A DNA stretch of 64,000 nt from Mesorhizobium loti CJ3sym (GTDB lineage: Bacteria; Pseudomonadota; Alphaproteobacteria; Rhizobiales; Rhizobiaceae), in NCBI RefSeq assembly GCF_000472785.1, contig NZ_KI421462.1:62200-126199 (forward strand), read 5' to 3'. The notes below the pieces were generated by a model that was given only the letters and a program-made list of their open reading frames with translations, ran no database searches and was not told the origin of the DNA. Both the position numbers and the translations under genes were made by a program. Positions 27,936 through 35,904 of this stretch are shown here, in pieces. Position 1 is the first letter of the stretch. Each line of letters opens with the position of its first letter.

Positions 27936-29867
27936 TCAAGAGTGCTGATCGAGGGTCAGAGCAGAAAGATCAATCATCATTTCGCATCCCTTCGCACGAG
28001 CGGCCTGCAAAATGCGCAGGAGAGCATCCGGACCTCGCAACTTTGATCCAAACAGCGTCCAAGCGCCGCCTGAAGCGCCGCAAACACTGCCAACGCTTAG
28101 ACAATGCGGTCCGGATAATAGCTCCCGATCATTTCCCAATGGCGAGCCACTATCTCCGATGCCGAGAACGGCCTTGCTCGCATCGCCGGATCGACGGGCG
28201 AGCTCCTCTACAACGCGGAGCTTTGACGTAGATGCCAAGACGATATCGACGCTATGGTGAGATCTCAGCACCTTCACGCTACCTTCGACTATCTGAGGGC
28301 AAGCAGCCAAGCCATCCGCAAAACGCTCGACGTCGATGACATCGGCACAGTCAATCGACACCTGAATTGGACGCGTCTTGATCTCGACTCCGTCGCGAAG
28401 CAGGCCTGAGCCCGTTAGCCACCGGGTAACCTCGGCAATGTTCGGATTTCGTTGCGGGGGGTCCTCAGCTATGTCGACGTCGAGCGTTCGAATGTGGGCG
28501 CCGTTATAATAACCCATGAGGACATTTCTATGTATCCGCTTCGGAAGGGCGTCTCGCAATTTTTCGCCAGCGGAGCCGCCGCGTCCTGTCGCAAAGCCCA
28601 CCTGGATGCCGTCATCAACAAGCCTGACCAGTTCGTGCATAATCGCTTTGGGAGGAGGACCGAGCCGGGCTTCACGCGGATCGTTCGGGACGACCGTCCC
28701 ATCATAATCGAGCGCGAGACCGACAAAGCTCGCGCCCCCCAAACTAAGCAGCCTCTCTCGCCCAACGGAACAAAGTGATGCTGATCGCTCATCGATAGGA
28801 TCAAAGTACATCCGCGCGGACGTCTTGTGTCGAACCGATGAAGTCAAATCTCGCGAAAGCGTGTCGAGCGCGGGATTGTCATATATCGCCTCGGCAAACG
28901 CGCCTCTCCCCGGGCGTCCCGGATCGATACTCGTAGCGTTTCCGAGGTGCTGAACGAAGGATAGACCCCACAAAATGCTGACCGCGTTGGCCAATCGGCC
29001 ACCGTGATCGAACTCAGCATCTTGAATCCTGGTCTGGGAAGGAAGTGCTGCACGGATGGGCTTCCAAACATCGCCACTTTCCGCGGTTGTCAAAGCCAGC
29101 ACGTACATGGTCTCTGGATGCTTCGCCGCCCAAACATGACGACCGTGAGCGAAGTTTCTGAAATCAGTCCTCTGTACTGGCGCTATTCCGGTCTCCCAAA
29201 GAGAAGTTTCAATCAACGTTGCAGCTGCTGCGTTTTGCGGATCGTGCAGAACGAACAGAGTATCCCCAACCTGGAAATCGAAGTCTGGGCTTTGAGGTGC
29301 ACTTAGCACCTCTTCCGCGCGCTTTCGGAGTTCTTCGGCCAATCTCCCGCGTTGCGGCTGCTCAGTGGTGAGATCTGACGCCATCAACAAGGCGGTCACC
29401 ATCGAAATCATTGAATGCGTCGCTAGAAACCCATCCTTGGGATCGGCAACTGGCGTAACAATCACTTTGGCGCGAGGACTATTTGAGGCCACAATGGTTG
29501 TCGCGCCTTCCGATTGAACTGTCATCAACTGGAGCGATTTGCAGCTGGATGCATTTGCGACACGGAAGGCTGCCGCGATGTCAGGATTGTTCGCTCCGGC
29601 GCTGAACAGCCAGATATCGCATCCATCCCAATTTTCCATCGATAGGACGAACTGCATGGGTGTCATCACCATCGTCGGACCCAATTGCAATGTTGTCCGG
29701 CACCGCGAGAAGAATTCTGCTGTAACTACGGATCCCCCCGAGGCAATAGCGACGGCGAGCCGTCCTTTCCCTTGTGAAAGAGCGAAAGCAATGTCGCCAG
29801 CTCCGTGCGCGCTCGCCAACTCGATTGTCTCAGGCAACCGGCGCAATTTTTCGGAGAAGACAGTCAT
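27936..29867 (-). CDS. SIS sugar isomerase/deglycase fused to HAD phosphatase
   Basis: This 643-residue fusion is unusual. Residues 1 to about 360 look like a tandem SIS unit: AIASGGSVVTAEFFSRC in the first half, and FRNFAHGRHVWAAKHP in the second, which recalls the HG-containing loop of GlmS and FrlB-type enzymes. Residues about 365-625 are a HAD phosphatase: LALDYDGTVVP (motif I with both Asp), VGFATGRGG (motif II) and GIGDSGSPLGND (motif IV). All HAD catalytic residues are present. The PfkB kinase follows one or a few dozen bases later. Together the pair could isomerise or deglycate, phosphorylate and dephosphorylate a sugar-phosphate; the substrate is not known. Confidence 0.8.
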   Translation of the reverse strand: MTVFSEKLRRLPETIELASAHGAGDIAFALSQGKGRLAVAIASGGSVVTAEFFSRCRTTLQLGPTMVMTPMQFVLSMENWDGCDIWLFSAGANNPDIAAAFRVANASSCKSLQLMTVQSEGATTIVASNSPRAKVIVTPVADPKDGFLATHSMISMVTALLMASDLTTEQPQRGRLAEELRKRAEEVLSAPQSPDFDFQVGDTLFVLHDPQNAAAATLIETSLWETGIAPVQRTDFRNFAHGRHVWAAKHPETMYVLALTTAESGDVWKPIRAALPSQTRIQDAEFDHGGRLANAVSILWGLSFVQHLGNATSIDPGRPGRGAFAEAIYDNPALDTLSRDLTSSVRHKTSARMYFDPIDERSASLCSVGRERLLSLGGASFVGLALDYDGTVVPNDPREARLGPPPKAIMHELVRLVDDGIQVGFATGRGGSAGEKLRDALPKRIHRNVLMGYYNGAHIRTLDVDIAEDPPQRNPNIAEVTRWLTGSGLLRDGVEIKTRPIQVSIDCADVIDVERFADGLAACPQIVEGSVKVLRSHHSVDIVLASTSKLRVVEELARRSGDASKAVLGIGDSGSPLGNDRELLSGPHCLSVGSVCGASGGAWTLFGSKLRGPDALLRILQAARAKGCEMMIDLSALTLDQHS

Positions 29868-30339
29868 TCTGCTCGCCTAACTTCAAACGGACTCGGAGCA
29901 AGCGGACGCTGTAGTTCACGAGAACGGATCGTTCGCGAACGCGGCGGGGCAAGCAATCTCACCGGCCCGTGCCTAAGAAACATCGCATATCCAGAGCCGG
30001 GCCGCACGCTATTTTCTGCCAACGTATGATGGCACCCATCTTCCAGATAAAGCGCATAAAAACACCAGCTTCCTCACACCACTGCACCAGTTTGTTCCTG
30101 TTATGTTCGGTTCAGCGATGATTCTCAAGCCTACCGATCGCAAATTTGTACATGCTATCAATGCGCTGAGCATGGCGAATATCGGCCATCATCGGCATCG
30201 ACATTGGCGTCATCGATCAACCGTCTCGGTGAAGCTGAGGTAGCGCCTAACATCGGCCAAATGATCGGCCAGTTATGGGCGCTCAGCTAAAATTTCTGTT
30301 GACACATATGTACTTAGCGCAATCTAGCATCGGCCAATC
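29868..30339. other. Intergenic region with four ATCGGCCA repeats
   Basis: No intact gene is supported in this 470-base gap. ATCGGCCA occurs at 30181-30188, 30252-30259, 30264-30271 and 30329-30336, the last ending four bases before the start of the fic relic. TTGACA at about 30298 could be a -35 element. The repeats may be the remains of a control region of the fic gene. The upstream part should hold the promoter of the SIS-HAD operon, which I cannot place. Confidence 0.45.
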
Positions 30340-30787
30340 ATGGAAGAGACCGTACAGCGCATCGAGCCGGCGCGCCTGGCAGACGTTGCGGAGCCTATCT
30401 CCGACGCGCTGGCTGAGCTGTCAGCAAGCTCGGCGGTTCTCGGCGCCAAGCTGCATCCGCGCACGCGTATGCATCGACCAGGTCAGTTTCATGTCCAGCC
30501 TTTTCGATTTTAACCAACTTGCCCGGCGCCTGCAGCGGTTTGTTCAACGCTACGACCTGAAGCCGGAAGCTTTCCGGCTGCTCGAGGAGGCGCTTCTGCG
30601 CGGCGAGTTCGATCGCGGTGAGGCCTCACGTATCGCTGGCTTGCCGGAACGTAGGGCCCGCCGCGTGTTTACCGAGGTGCTCGAGCTTGGCCTGCTTGCG
30701 TCCGATACCCCGAAAGGACCGGTATCGCTACGCTTCCCGGTCGACACGTTGGACGAACTGTTTCCTAAGCTATTTCCGGAAACTTAG
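30340..30787 (+). pseudogene. Fic-family gene with internal deletion
   Basis: The first 43 codons (from MEETVQRIEPARLADV to AVLGAKLHPRTR) match the N-terminus typical of Fic proteins. The sequence then jumps, in another frame, to CIDQVSFMSSLFDF and continues through a C-terminal winged-helix domain (FDRGEASRIAGLPERRARR, LASDTPKGPVSLRFP) to a normal stop. The middle, with the catalytic HPFxxGNGR loop, is missing and the two parts are out of frame. It is therefore a dead AMPylase-type gene, not a small novel protein. Confidence 0.75.
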
Positions 30788-30934
30788 CGTCGCATAACTG
30801 CGCCTATAGTGTTGCCGATGCCCTTGTCACTCCCACGAGTCCAGCCGCGGATAGATTGGGAACCGAAACAATCCGCAGAAATATTTTGGTATCTATGTTG
30901 GTAGCGCTGCCGCTGCGCAAATCACAACTATTTG

Positions 30935-31177
30935 GAAACAAAGAATCTTCTTGGACCGGATTGGGCCTCTGACGGTGGCGGGCTCCAGTTTTGGATGCAG
31001 TCCTCCGGATCCCGCCTATGCCGCCTCACCTATCGATTTGAAGGCAAGCAGAAACTTCTGCCGCTAGACAGCTATCTTCTCATTTCTCTCGCCGAGGTAC
31101 GCCAAGCCCGCGATGCCGCAAAGCGCCTGCTGCTGGTTGGCATCGACCCGGCACGATCGTTATTCCGAGTCGGCTGA
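30935..31177 (+). pseudogene. Truncated integrase relic
   Basis: Bases 30968-31154 encode SDGGGLQFWMQSSGSR and KLLPLDSYLLISLAEVRQARDAAKRLLLVGIDPAR, clearly homologous to residues 22-90 of the intact integrase at 20108-21352 and similar in DNA. It breaks off where the ccoS end begins, so core-binding and catalytic domains are gone. It marks an older integration event or a deleted tandem element. Confidence 0.85.
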
Positions 31178-31216
31178 GGGCCGGCGTCAGCACAGCGTCG
31201 GGAATAGCGCTCTGGC

Positions 31217-31366
31217 TCAGCGTTCCGGCTTGTCGTCCCGGAGGATGCGCTCAGCGGCTCCGTCAAGATCCTCATATTGGCCACTCTTCAACGCCCACAG
31301 AAAGCCAGTCAGCCCCAGTGCGCCAAGAAATAGGGCGACTGGCATGAGGTAGACGAGTATCGTCAT
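31217..31366 (-). CDS. fixS: cbb3 oxidase assembly protein CcoS/FixS
   Basis: This 49-residue protein has one membrane segment (ILVYLMPVALFLGALGLTGF) followed by WALKSGQYEDLDGAAERIL, the CcoS signature with the conserved GQYDD/E-L-D motif. CcoS is needed for cofactor insertion in cbb3 oxidase. The ATG overlaps the fixI stop (ATGA), so the two are translationally coupled. It is the last gene of fixGHIS and ends 40 bases from the integrase relic. Confidence 0.93.
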   Translation of the reverse strand: MTILVYLMPVALFLGALGLTGFLWALKSGQYEDLDGAAERILRDDKPER

Positions 31367-33645
31367 GATGACCGCGCTGATGGGTGAATGCCGGAATGTG
31401 TTGCCGAAGAAGCCCTCGTCAGCTCGGCGAGCATAAAGCCCTGCAGCCGCAGCCCGTTTCCGATCACCAGCAGCGATGAGGCGGACATCGCGACCGCCGC
31501 GACCAACGGCGTGACGTTGCCGAAGATGGCGATCGGCACGGCAACGGCGTTGTAGATGATCGCGATGGCTATGTTCTGGCGGATAAGCCGCCCTGCCTTC
31601 CGCGAGACGTCCAGCGCAAGGGTTACTGCCGAAAGGCTTTCACGCAGGAACACGAAATCAGCCGCGTTGCGACCAATATCGGCGGCGGTGGCTGGAGCGA
31701 TCGAGACGTGCGCAGCGCCCAGCGCTGGCGTGTCGTTGAGCCCGTCGCCCACCATCAGGACCTTGTGGCCGGCTTTGGTCAGCACTTCGATCCGCTCAAC
31801 CTTCCCGGACGGCAGCAGCGCCGGAACAAAACGGTCGATGCCCAATATTCTTGCGACATCGCCACAGGCGTCCGCGGTATCGCCCGACAGCATTTCGACC
31901 GCGACCCCTGCATCGTTCAATTGCGCCATGACGCTCCCGGCATCGGCCTGCAACGCATCCTCGAAAGCGAAGGAAGCGACAATCATCCTGTTCTTCGTCA
32001 GAACCGTGCCGTAGCCATGTTTGCCTTCGCCGCCGGTTCGAGCCTTCCATCCAGCCCATCCGCGTCGACCGAGCCGCCAGGTGCTGTCCGCGGTTGTGGC
32101 TTCGATCCCGAAACCGGGGTGCTCGCTGACGGCCTCCAATTTCGGTTGACCGACAAAATTCGCGAAACCGGCTATGGCCTTTGAGAACGGGTGGCGGGAG
32201 TGCGCGGCCATGTCGGCTGCGATCGCCAGCATCGTCGGATCGATCGACGACGCATTGACCAGTCGGGGCTGGCCGAGCGTGAGCGTTCCGGTCTTGTCGA
32301 ACACCGCTGTATCAATCGTCGCCAGGCGCTCCATGGCCGAACCATCCTTGACCATGATGCCGTTTTCGAACAGGCGCCGCGCGGCGACTACCTGCACGAT
32401 CGGCACGGCGAGGCCGAGTGCGCATGGGCATGTGATGATGAGAACGGCGATGGCGATGGTTATCGCCCGGTGCCAGTCGCCGGTCGCCGCCATCCAGCCA
32501 AGGAACGTCGCGAAGGCTGTGAGATGAACCACCGGGGCATAGAGCCCTGAAACGCGATCGGCGATCCGGCGATAATGCGCGCGGCCGCCCTCTGCGGCTT
32601 CCATGAGCCGAACCATTTCCGCCAGAAACGAATCTTTCGCGGCGGCTGTGGCCTCAATCGTCAGCGAGCCGGTCAGGTTGAGGACACCGGCCTGCACGGC
32701 TTCACCTGCCGCCACGTTTCGAGGCGTGCTCTCGCCGGAAACCAGCGAGCAGTCGAGATCCGAGGCCCCTTGAATGATCTTGCCGTCGACGGGGATTCTT
32801 TCGCCGGCCCCGATCAACAGCAGCATGCCGGGTTCGATCTCGCCAACCGGCAGATAGTCGCGCGCGCCGTCGCCGCGCAGCACCATGGCGCCACGTGCGG
32901 CCAACTGGGACAGGCCTTTCACGGCGGTCCGGGCCCGCTCGCGCATCACGTGATCCAACGTGCGACCGATCAACAGGAAAAACAGCAGCGAAACCGACGC
33001 GTCGAAATAGGCGTGATCGCCGTGGTTGATCGTCTCATAGAGGCTCATGGCATAGGCGAGGGACACTCCGACCGCGATCGGAACATCCATGTTCATGCGG
33101 CCGTGACGCAGCGCGTTCCAGGCCGAGCGGAAGAAGATGCCGCCGGCGAAGGCCAGTGCCGGGATCGCAATCAGCGCCGAGACCCAATGAAACAGGTCCC
33201 GCGTTGCGCCTTCGGCGCCGGACCAGACCGAGACCGAAAGCAGCATGATGTTGCCGGCGGCGAAGCCGGCGACCGCGACCGCGCGGATCAGCTCGGCAAG
33301 CGTCTTGTCCTTTTCATCGATCTCGGCGGCGAAAAGGTGCGCCTGATAGCCCAGCCTTCCCAGCGCGGCGACGAAGGGTGGCACCTCGTCGCCACGCCAC
33401 CGGATCGCGACCCGTTTCGTCGACAGGTTGACACGCGCGCCTTCGACATTGTCGAGCTTTGCCAGCGCCGTCTCGATCGTCTGGATGCAGGCCGCGCAGT
33501 GAACCGTCGGCACTGAAAGGTCGGTCTGCCAAAGATTGTCGCCAAGCGACCGGCTCGCCAACCTGATCTCCTGGCTAGACGGCAGGACCGATGTGGTACC
33601 GGTCAGATCCAGCGCCAGTTCCGCGCTGGGTGCACAACAGCTCAT
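31363..33645 (-). CDS. fixI: Copper-transporting P-type ATPase FixI/CcoI
   Basis: The 760-residue P1B ATPase supplies copper for cbb3 oxidase assembly. In order: an N-terminal Cys pair (MSCCAPS), a heavy-metal domain with TVHCAACIQTIE (residues about 47-58), the translocation motif TCPCALGLAVP, the phosphorylation site FDKTGTLTLG, an HP-type ATP-binding motif (SRHPFSKAI) and the hinge VGDGLNDTPAL. The eight membrane segments are those of the family. It overlaps fixH and fixS by four bases each. Confidence 0.95.
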   Translation of the reverse strand: MSCCAPSAELALDLTGTTSVLPSSQEIRLASRSLGDNLWQTDLSVPTVHCAACIQTIETALAKLDNVEGARVNLSTKRVAIRWRGDEVPPFVAALGRLGYQAHLFAAEIDEKDKTLAELIRAVAVAGFAAGNIMLLSVSVWSGAEGATRDLFHWVSALIAIPALAFAGGIFFRSAWNALRHGRMNMDVPIAVGVSLAYAMSLYETINHGDHAYFDASVSLLFFLLIGRTLDHVMRERARTAVKGLSQLAARGAMVLRGDGARDYLPVGEIEPGMLLLIGAGERIPVDGKIIQGASDLDCSLVSGESTPRNVAAGEAVQAGVLNLTGSLTIEATAAAKDSFLAEMVRLMEAAEGGRAHYRRIADRVSGLYAPVVHLTAFATFLGWMAATGDWHRAITIAIAVLIITCPCALGLAVPIVQVVAARRLFENGIMVKDGSAMERLATIDTAVFDKTGTLTLGQPRLVNASSIDPTMLAIAADMAAHSRHPFSKAIAGFANFVGQPKLEAVSEHPGFGIEATTADSTWRLGRRGWAGWKARTGGEGKHGYGTVLTKNRMIVASFAFEDALQADAGSVMAQLNDAGVAVEMLSGDTADACGDVARILGIDRFVPALLPSGKVERIEVLTKAGHKVLMVGDGLNDTPALGAAHVSIAPATAADIGRNAADFVFLRESLSAVTLALDVSRKAGRLIRQNIAIAIIYNAVAVPIAIFGNVTPLVAAVAMSASSLLVIGNGLRLQGFMLAELTRASSATHSGIHPSARSS

Positions 33646-34139
33646 TGCAGCGCTCCTTGCGAAATTATGATCCGGCGAACGTCGCGATAGGGCTCCGCGA
33701 GACCGACGTCGGCATCGACTTCGACGATCCAGACGCCATCCTTGGGCACGTCCCGTGCTGCAAACTCCTGAGCCGAAGCAAGGGTAAGAGTGACGGACTT
33801 GTCCTCGGCCTCATAAGCGGGATGGCGAAACAGTATCTTGACGCCATGCAAGGGGACCGGCTTGCCGGTGGTATCGCTCAAGCTGTAGCGGACCTCACCC
33901 CGAGCGATCGTCAGTTTGCCGGTCCAGCCGAGTGCCGCCTGCGCGCGCCCTTCCTCGGCCTTTCGGTTGAATTGCTGGCTGGCCACATAGGTGTTCTCGA
34001 CGACAAGGCCGGTCCAGCTCGTGCTGGCGAGTGTCGCCATCGTGAGATTGACCGCGATGATCACGCCGAAAAAGCCGAGAATGGTGAGCAGCATGTGCCT
34101 GCCGGTGAACTCACGCGTCTTTTGCGTATTGGTGCTCAT
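33642..34139 (-). CDS. fixH: cbb3 oxidase assembly protein FixH
   Basis: The 165-residue protein has a single N-terminal membrane segment (HMLLTILGFFGVIIAVNLTMA) and a periplasmic domain, as in FixH/CcoH. The family segment NTYVASQQFNRKAEEGRAQ is present. FixH acts in the maturation or stability of cbb3 oxidase. It overlaps fixG upstream and fixI downstream by four bases, giving one coupled fixGHIS unit. Confidence 0.93.
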   Translation of the reverse strand: MSTNTQKTREFTGRHMLLTILGFFGVIIAVNLTMATLASTSWTGLVVENTYVASQQFNRKAEEGRAQAALGWTGKLTIARGEVRYSLSDTTGKPVPLHGVKILFRHPAYEAEDKSVTLTLASAQEFAARDVPKDGVWIVEVDADVGLAEPYRDVRRIIISQGALQ

Positions 34140-35707
34140 CTGGCGATCTCCGGGGCGTTGAAGGTGGCGGTGTATTCGTCCGATTCGAAGCTCGCTCTGT
34201 CCTCGACGCGGAACTTGAAGGTTTGTGCAGCGTGCCGAACCTCACCCGCTGGCTGGCGCACGAAGACCTTCAGCATGTTTAGCCGGTCGGGTTCGACCGC
34301 GATGGCGAAGAAGCGAGCTGCCGGCAGATCACTGCCGACGACGCTCATTTCGGCTCCCTGCAAGCCCTGCATCGTGACGACGATCGTCCTTGGCTCGGGG
34401 ATCATGTTAAGCAGCTTGACGGTGTAACCGTTGCGGATCGAGCCGTCGGACAGGGTCACGAATTGCGGATTGCGGTCGTGCAGGACGTTGATCTCGAGTC
34501 GGTCGCGCGTCAGCAGCGAATAGATCAAGGCAAGCCCGACCGCCGTCCACGCGCCCATGTAGAAGAAGGTCCTCGGCCGGAAGATCTTGCGAATATGGAA
34601 ATGCGCCAACCTGGCGGAGAATGTGCTGTCGGCCGTTCTGACGAGTGAAGGGTTCACGGGACCGGAGCCGCCTGCGGTCGCCACCGCCATGTTGGCGTTG
34701 TAGTCGGACAGCGTCGCATAGGAGATCAGCCCGCGCTCCTTGCCGAGCTTGTTCATGACGCCATCGCAGGCATCAAGGCACAGCGCGCAAGTGATGCATT
34801 CGAGTTGCTGGCCGTCGCGAATGTCGATCCCCATCGGGCAGACTGCGACACAGGCATTGCAGTCGACGCAGTCACCGACCGGCTGCCCCGCAGCCTGGAC
34901 CTTCTTGGCGTGCCGCGAACGAGGTTCGCCACGCCAGTCATTGTAGGTCACAGTGAGCGAATTCTCGTCGAGCATGGCAGCCTGGATGCGCGGCCACGGG
35001 CACATGTAGGTGCAGACTTGCTCGCGCATCAGCCCGCCGAACGTGTAGGTGGTCGCCGTCAGCACCGCGATGGTGACGTAGGCGACCGAAGCGGCGGTGC
35101 CGTTGAATACGTCGCCGATCAGCGTCGGCGCATCGGCGAAATAGAGGATCCAGGCGCCGCCGGTAGCTGCCGCTATGACCAGCCAGATGACGTGTTTCGA
35201 CACACGCAGCACCAGTTTGCGCGCGGTCCAGCGGCCGGCGTCGAGCTTCATGCGAGCGTTGCGATCGCCTTCGATCGCCCGCTCGACAACTAGGAAAAGA
35301 TCGACCCATACCGTCTGCGGGCAGGTATAGCCGCACCAGGCGCGGGCGACGGTGGACGTGATCAGGAAGAGGCCGATGCCGGCCATCATCAGAAGGCCGG
35401 CGACATAGTAGAATTCCTGCGGCCATATCTCGATGAAGAAGACGTAGAAACGGCGGTTGGCAAGATCGATCAGCACGGCCTGATCAGGAGCAAACGGACC
35501 TCGATCCCAGCGCAACCAGGGCATCAGATAATAGATGCCCAGCGTGATCGCCATCACCAGCCATTTGAAGCGGCGAAAGCTGCCCGAGGCGCGTTTAGGG
35601 AAGATTTTCTTGCGCGGAGCATAGAGCGGCTGTCGTGTCTTGGCGGAGTTGACCGCTTTTGCCTCGAGCCGCTCCATCTGCGTTTTATCCAGCACGTGCA
35701 TCTCCAC
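34136..35707 (-). CDS. fixG: FixG/CcoG ferredoxin-like membrane protein
   Basis: The 523-residue protein has four to five membrane segments in its first half and two 4Fe-4S cluster motifs, CVDCNACVAVCP and CITCALCLDACD. The C-terminal 150 residues form an Ig-like periplasmic domain. CcoG reduces copper(II) during cbb3 oxidase assembly in studied bacteria. It is the first gene of fixGHIS, and a good FnrN/FixK box lies 99 bases upstream. The start may be two codons later (MHVLDKTQ). Confidence 0.94.
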   Translation of the reverse strand: MEMHVLDKTQMERLEAKAVNSAKTRQPLYAPRKKIFPKRASGSFRRFKWLVMAITLGIYYLMPWLRWDRGPFAPDQAVLIDLANRRFYVFFIEIWPQEFYYVAGLLMMAGIGLFLITSTVARAWCGYTCPQTVWVDLFLVVERAIEGDRNARMKLDAGRWTARKLVLRVSKHVIWLVIAAATGGAWILYFADAPTLIGDVFNGTAASVAYVTIAVLTATTYTFGGLMREQVCTYMCPWPRIQAAMLDENSLTVTYNDWRGEPRSRHAKKVQAAGQPVGDCVDCNACVAVCPMGIDIRDGQQLECITCALCLDACDGVMNKLGKERGLISYATLSDYNANMAVATAGGSGPVNPSLVRTADSTFSARLAHFHIRKIFRPRTFFYMGAWTAVGLALIYSLLTRDRLEINVLHDRNPQFVTLSDGSIRNGYTVKLLNMIPEPRTIVVTMQGLQGAEMSVVGSDLPAARFFAIAVEPDRLNMLKVFVRQPAGEVRHAAQTFKFRVEDRASFESDEYTATFNAPEIAR

Positions 35708-35805
35708 TCGCGCGCGGCCTATGACATCGTTGTGCGACGGACTTGTCTGCTTCGACAGACGTCCGGTCTGCAGTGAGCCCGCTTCGCCGTGTGGGCCGCG
35801 CCGCC

Positions 35806-35819
35806 TTGCTGCAGGTCAA
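35806..35819. promoter_or_regulatory. Anaerobox (FnrN/FixK site) before fixG
   Basis: TTGC-TGCAGG-TCAA fits the TTGA/C-N6-TCAA consensus closely. Its position 99 bases upstream of fixG allows an activator site near -41 with a short leader. fixGHIS can thus be expressed apart from fixNOQP. Confidence 0.65.
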
Positions 35820-35841
35820 TCGCCGCATGCCGGAATGGTGT

Positions 35842-35867
35842 CGGGGCCCGACTCGTGCCGGGCCCCG
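35842..35867. terminator. GC-rich hairpin after fixP
   Basis: CGGGGCCCG (35842-35850) pairs perfectly with CGGGCCCCG (35859-35867) over an eight-base loop, just beyond the fixP stop. There is no clear T-run on the minus strand, so it may stabilise mRNA or pause transcription. A second stem, GAATAGG with CCTATTC (about 35891-35912), overlaps the fixP stop. Confidence 0.45.
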
Positions 35868-35904
35868 TCGCTTGGCGGGGAGGGCCGAGAATAGGCTTCC
35901 GTTC

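Noticed and set aside
30137..30157. GCAAATTTGTACATG as a second operator of the HTH regulator before the SIS-HAD operon
   Set aside because: It resembles one half-site of 26403-26438 only with an inserted base, and no inverse copy lies nearby.
30275..30490. N-terminal extension of the frame ending at 30787, as a novel protein
   Set aside because: The true Fic N-terminus is in another frame from 30340; the extension is non-coding sequence read through to the Fic C-terminus.
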